Positions 61,142-64,000 of a DNA stretch of 64,000 bases are shown here, piece after piece. A program made the position numbers and the translations under genes. This DNA is from Longimicrobiales bacterium. GTDB taxonomy: Bacteria > Gemmatimonadota > Gemmatimonadetes > Longimicrobiales > Gaopeijiaceae. Where the stretch lies: positions 1-64,000 of the forward strand of contig JANQDZ010000034.1 of NCBI GenBank assembly GCA_028278645.1. Reading direction: 5' to 3'. The notes beneath the pieces are model-generated. The model ran no database searches. It saw only the letters and a list, made by a program, of their open reading frames with translations, and was not told the origin of the DNA. Position 1 is the first letter of the stretch. The number at the start of each line of letters is the position of its first letter.

Positions 61142-61623
61142 TCCATCCCGAGTTGTTCCGGAAGGGTGCGGAGGCTGACGATCTTGTACCGCCGCTCCCC
61201 CATGGGAAGAGAAACGTCAACTTCCTCATTCAAGCGGGCACCCAACAATCCCCGGCCGATGGGCGATGCCAGGGAGACCTGGCCGGCATCCAGATCCAAA
61301 AAGTCGCCTGCAACGATGGTAAAATCAGAAACCTCGCCCGCGTCCAGGTCTTCCACCGACACCTTGGATCCGAAGCCCACGCGGTCGGCCGGAAGATTCT
61401 CGACGTCGATCTGTGACAGTTCCGACTGCCGTTGGGAGAGGTGGGACATCCGGGCCTGAACGAACTGTTGGCGCTCGAGCGCCGATTTGTACTCGGCGTT
61501 TTCCCGAAGGTCACCCAACTCCACAGCTTTCCGGATGCGCTCCGGAAGCTCCCGAGTCAGCTCGTGATCGAGGCGTCCCATCTCCTCGTCGATCTTATGT
61601 CGAATCTCGTCCAACATCGTCAT
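61138..61623 (-). CDS. greA: GreA/GreB-family transcription elongation factor
   Basis: The 161-residue protein has the N-terminal coiled coil with the tip motif GDLRENAEYKSA (acidic residues that rescue backtracked RNA polymerase) and a C-terminal FKBP-like domain (DLDAGQVSLASPIGRGLLGA). An ATG at 61617 is an alternative start. Length and tip suit GreA rather than GreB. Confidence 0.9.
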   Translation of the reverse strand: MTMLDEIRHKIDEEMGRLDHELTRELPERIRKAVELGDLRENAEYKSALERQQFVQARMSHLSQRQSELSQIDVENLPADRVGFGSKVSVEDLDAGEVSDFTIVAGDFLDLDAGQVSLASPIGRGLLGARLNEEVDVSLPMGERRYKIVSLRTLPEQLGMD

Positions 61624-61704
61624 GGTCGATTCCCTGCCTTGGTCTTCCTCAGGTGCAGCCAGATTCGCCGAACCTCCGAATCCGTCCGGGGAGGCCGAAA
61701 AGGA

Positions 61705-61734
61705 CCGCCCCCGGCTATGGGTGGTCGGGGGCGG
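61705..61734 (-). terminator. Hairpin downstream of purE
   Basis: CCGCCCCCG (61705-61713) pairs with CGGGGGCGG (61726-61734) in a 9-bp GC stem. On the minus strand it is followed by TCCTTTTC, so it ends the purE transcript; a CTGTTTT on the plus side is weaker. Confidence 0.65.
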
Positions 61735-61766
61735 CTGTTTTGGTCTTCAGGGAAGTATAGCCCGAA

Positions 61767-62258
61767 CTAGGTCCGGGGGTCCATCCCGTCCAAAACCGCC
61801 TTCTTACGATCGGCGCGGTCGGCCCGAAATGCCTCTCGGACCTCGGGGTGTTTGTTTCCAAGCATCTGAGCCGCCAGGAGAGCGGCGTTCACCGCTCCAG
61901 CCTTCCCAATCGCCAAGGTCCCCACCGGGACTCCCCGGGGCATTTGGACTGTGGAAAGAAGGGAATCGAGGCCGTCCAGAGACCATGCTTTCATGGGGAC
62001 GCCCAGAACCGGCAACACAGTGTGAGCTGCTACGACCCCCGCCAGATGGGCTGCCCCTCCCGCTGCGGCGATAATCACCTCGAGCCCTCGGCCTTCGGCC
62101 AGGGAAGCCCAGTCGGCCACCTCGTGAGGAGTCCTATGAGCTGACAGGGCCAGCGTTTCCGTGGGTATTCCCAGGCCTTCCAGGGTGTCCACGGCGTGTC
62201 TCATCGTTTCCCAATCGGAGCGGGACCCCATAATCACACCAACCAAAGGATCCTTCAT
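61767..62258 (-). CDS. purE: N5-carboxyaminoimidazole ribonucleotide mutase
   Basis: PurE rearranges N5-CAIR to CAIR in purine synthesis. The 163-residue protein from ATG 62258 (GAGAGGA upstream) has [24 protein letters not shown] with the active His and [19 protein letters not shown]. No purK is adjacent. Confidence 0.95.
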   Translation of the reverse strand: MKDPLVGVIMGSRSDWETMRHAVDTLEGLGIPTETLALSAHRTPHEVADWASLAEGRGLEVIIAAAGGAAHLAGVVAAHTVLPVLGVPMKAWSLDGLDSLLSTVQMPRGVPVGTLAIGKAGAVNAALLAAQMLGNKHPEVREAFRADRADRKKAVLDGMDPRT

Positions 62259-62477
62259 CAGTCGTCCTCTCTTCCGGAGTTTGAATAAGACGGCAAGGAT
62301 GGCCCCTGCGATATGCCAGGTCAAGGCAAGGCAGGGTCAAAAAGCCCCATGAAGAACGAACCGCTTGTTTCAACCCCCCTGGGGAGGGCATTTTGTAATA
62401 GAGGAAGGATTTCTCTGAGAGTTGGTCTTTCTGCCGGGCTTCCCGGCCCGGCGCCCGTGCCTCCGGAGGAAGTGATA

Positions 62478-63530
62478 ATGGTTCGCAAGATCGCAGGCTC
62501 CCTACCCCTGGTAGTTCTCCTGGCCCTTTCCCAACCGCTCGCCGCCCAAACCGATCCGCCCCACGAATGGACCCCCGATCGGGCGGATGCCGAAGCCCCC
62601 GCCAGCATTACTCAGGACAGAGTCCTGCCAAAAGGGGCCTTCCAGCTGGGTGTGCGTTTCCTCTACTCAGGTATGAGTGGCCAGGGCTACGGAACCGACT
62701 CCCTGACCGTGGACCAGGTACTGACCCTGTTCGACGTGGCCAACAGCGAGATGGTCACCCAAGGATTGGCTGTCGACGTTCTCATGGGAGTGACCGACCG
62801 AGTCACGGTGACCGCCACCGGGGTTTTTGCTCAGAAGGCAATGGATCACCTGTCCGGCCTCGAGGGCCAGCCCAACGCCTTCCTTTTCTATGAAACCGAG
62901 GCATCCGGACTTCAGGACCTCTCGGTCCACGCCCTCTATGACGTTCTGAGCAGCGGTGATCTCCGATTCCACCTCCATGGCGGCGTTTCAATACCGGTCG
63001 GATCCATCGACTCCGGTGACGTAACTCCGTTCTCGAACCCGGATGAAACCCAACTCCCCTACATGCAACAGTTGGGGTCTGGGACCATTGATCTCACCCC
63101 CGGCTTCACCTTCAACATTCAGAACCATCGGGCCTCCCTCGGAGTCCAGGGCAAGGCGACGATTCGCATGGGCGAGAATGACCGGGGTTGGGCCTTGGGG
63201 GACCTTTACCTGGCCAATATGTGGGCAGGCATCAAGGCCTCTGAATGGGCCTCAGCCTCCCTCGGCCTCCAGTACTCTAATTGGGGGAACGTGGAGGGGT
63301 TCGACGAAGATCTGAACGCGAACGAGAGCCCAGCCCATAACACGCTTACCCAGGCAGGGTGGCGGGTGGATCTCCCGATAGGGGTGAACTTCGTCATGCC
63401 CGAGGGGCAGTTCGAGGGTCACCGGTTGAGCGTGGACTTCCTGTTCCCCATCCACCAGGACCTGGACGGGCCTCAGCTGAGGCACAACTGGAGCGTGGTG
63501 GCGGGGTGGAGCGTGGATATCGGGTTCTGA
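62478..63530 (+). CDS. Predicted outer-membrane beta-barrel protein
   Basis: ATG 62478 with GGAGGAAGTGATA upstream begins a signal peptide (LPLVVLLALSQPLAAQ); the product is 350 residues. The mature part alternates strands (FHLHGGVSIPVGS, DLTPGFTFNIQ, SVVAGWSVDIGF) and ends in Phe, as barrel proteins do. It may be related to the phenol-degradation meta-pathway transporter-like family, but that is a weak impression. Confidence 0.7.
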   Translation: MVRKIAGSLPLVVLLALSQPLAAQTDPPHEWTPDRADAEAPASITQDRVLPKGAFQLGVRFLYSGMSGQGYGTDSLTVDQVLTLFDVANSEMVTQGLAVDVLMGVTDRVTVTATGVFAQKAMDHLSGLEGQPNAFLFYETEASGLQDLSVHALYDVLSSGDLRFHLHGGVSIPVGSIDSGDVTPFSNPDETQLPYMQQLGSGTIDLTPGFTFNIQNHRASLGVQGKATIRMGENDRGWALGDLYLANMWAGIKASEWASASLGLQYSNWGNVEGFDEDLNANESPAHNTLTQAGWRVDLPIGVNFVMPEGQFEGHRLSVDFLFPIHQDLDGPQLRHNWSVVAGWSVDIGF

Positions 63531-63571
63531 TTCCCGCGGACGCTCTCCCAAAACCATACCGAGACTGGTCA

Positions 63572-63605
63572 GAGGGCCCCGCCAGCCATTGCCGGCGGGG
63601 CCCTC
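63572..63605 (+). terminator. Intrinsic terminator after the barrel gene
   Basis: GAGGGCCCCGCC (63572-63583) pairs perfectly with GGCGGGGCCCTC (63594-63605) around a 10-base loop, followed by AGTTGGTTTT on the plus strand. Confidence 0.8.
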
Positions 63606-63635
63606 AGTTGGTTTTCCTCCGGGAAGGGGCCTCGG

Positions 63636-64000
63636 TCAGCCCTGAATCTTCACCAGGTGGTAGTTCTTCTTCCCCTTTCTTAGGACCAAGAACTGACCTC
63701 CCAGGGCATCCCCCATCCCGGCCCTGGCTTCCACGTCCTCCACCCTGACATTGTTGAGATAGACACCTCCGCCTTGAATCGCCCGCCGTGCATCGCCCTT
63801 GGAGGAGGCCACCCCGGATTCCGCCAGGAGGTCCAGGAGAGGAGTCCCCTCCCCGGAGAGCGTCTCTTTCGAGACCTCTGACGCGGGCACATCCGAGAAG
63901 ATTTCCGAGACCTCCTCAGCAGTCAGCCCCTCCAAGGCACCCCCGAACAATACCTGGGTGGCCTGCTCGGCCCGTGAAAGACCCGTCTCACCGTGGACCC
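63636..64000 (-). CDS. tyrS: Tyrosyl-tRNA synthetase, C-terminal part
   Basis: The frame is open to the right edge of the window and reads VHGETGLSRAEQATQVLFGG at its start, a well-known TyrS segment. It continues through a complete S4 RNA-binding domain (LLAESGVASSKGDARRAIQGGG, GVYLNNVRVED) to the stop. About 121 residues are visible. The catalytic domain lies outside the window. Confidence 0.93.
   Translation of the reverse strand, partial: VHGETGLSRAEQATQVLFGGALEGLTAEEVSEIFSDVPASEVSKETLSGEGTPLLDLLAESGVASSKGDARRAIQGGGVYLNNVRVEDVEARAGMGDALGGQFLVLRKGKKNYHLVKIQG

Noticed and set aside
1-64000. CRISPR arrays, insertion sequences or prophage
   Set aside because: No regularly spaced repeats of 25-40 bases, transposase motifs or phage structural genes were seen.

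Overview
This 64 kb window is a gene-dense stretch of a high-GC bacterial chromosome. Genes sit on both strands in short operons, many joined by ATGA or GTGA overlaps. The style suggests a didermic, peptide-feeding bacterium, most likely Gemmatimonadota or a near relative. The reasons are several secreted M28 and M14 metallopeptidases, a DUF5916 outer-membrane protein, a carboxypeptidase-regulatory/TonB-plug protein, and lipoproteins paired with barrel proteins. That taxonomic call is inference. No phage, insertion sequence, CRISPR array, rRNA or tRNA gene was seen.

Layout. 1-10.5 kb (minus strand): an unknown partial gene, pyrF, pyrE, a response regulator with a Cys-rich tail following a secreted M28 peptidase, then a divergent penicillin-binding transpeptidase overlapping a giant SEDS-like membrane protein. 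10.7-15.3 kb: an M28 lipoprotein, a serine beta-lactamase-fold hydrolase and a DUF5916 protein. 15.3-21.1 kb: metH behind a leader that ends in a strong terminator, overlapping a homocysteine methyltransferase/MTHFR fusion. 21.3-26.5 kb: an NTF2-like protein, amino-acid permease and amidinohydrolase operon, then a lipoprotein and outer-membrane protein pair. 26.5-32.9 kb: a PBP1b-type murein synthase, a nickel-type transporter and, divergently, larE-larB-larC for the nickel-pincer cofactor, without larA. 33-39.5 kb: haem-binding protein plus Tat-exported aldo/keto reductase, cyclophilin lipoprotein, PLP enzyme, NhaC antiporter, TetR regulator. 39.7-44.7 kb: two tandem M14 carboxypeptidases with calcium-loop-like inserts and a plug-only TonB-like protein.

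The most striking part is 44.7-54.8 kb. A compact minus-strand operon encodes QmoA, QmoB and QmoC followed directly by DsrJ-, DsrO- and DsrP-like proteins. It joins the quinone-interacting Qmo complex with the periplasmic/membrane half of the DsrMKJOP complex; no dsrMK, aprAB, sat or dsrAB is present here. Divergent from it are a histidine kinase with c-type haem motifs and a receiver protein. The shared intergenic region holds a good sigma70 promoter for qmoA and three 17-bp direct repeats spaced 31-32 bp apart, one of them on the promoter. I read this as a redox-sensed electron-transfer module; its electron donor or acceptor is not visible in the window.

54.8-64 kb: an orphan Flp-type pilin, ACR3 arsenite exporter, LA_2272-like surface protein, M50B peptidase, a probable ~290-nt non-coding RNA with its own promoter and terminator and a long match to the 16S anti-Shine-Dalgarno tail, a thioredoxin-fold protein, an MhqO/MhqD-like pair, a GreA-family factor, purE, an outer-membrane protein and the 3' end of tyrS.
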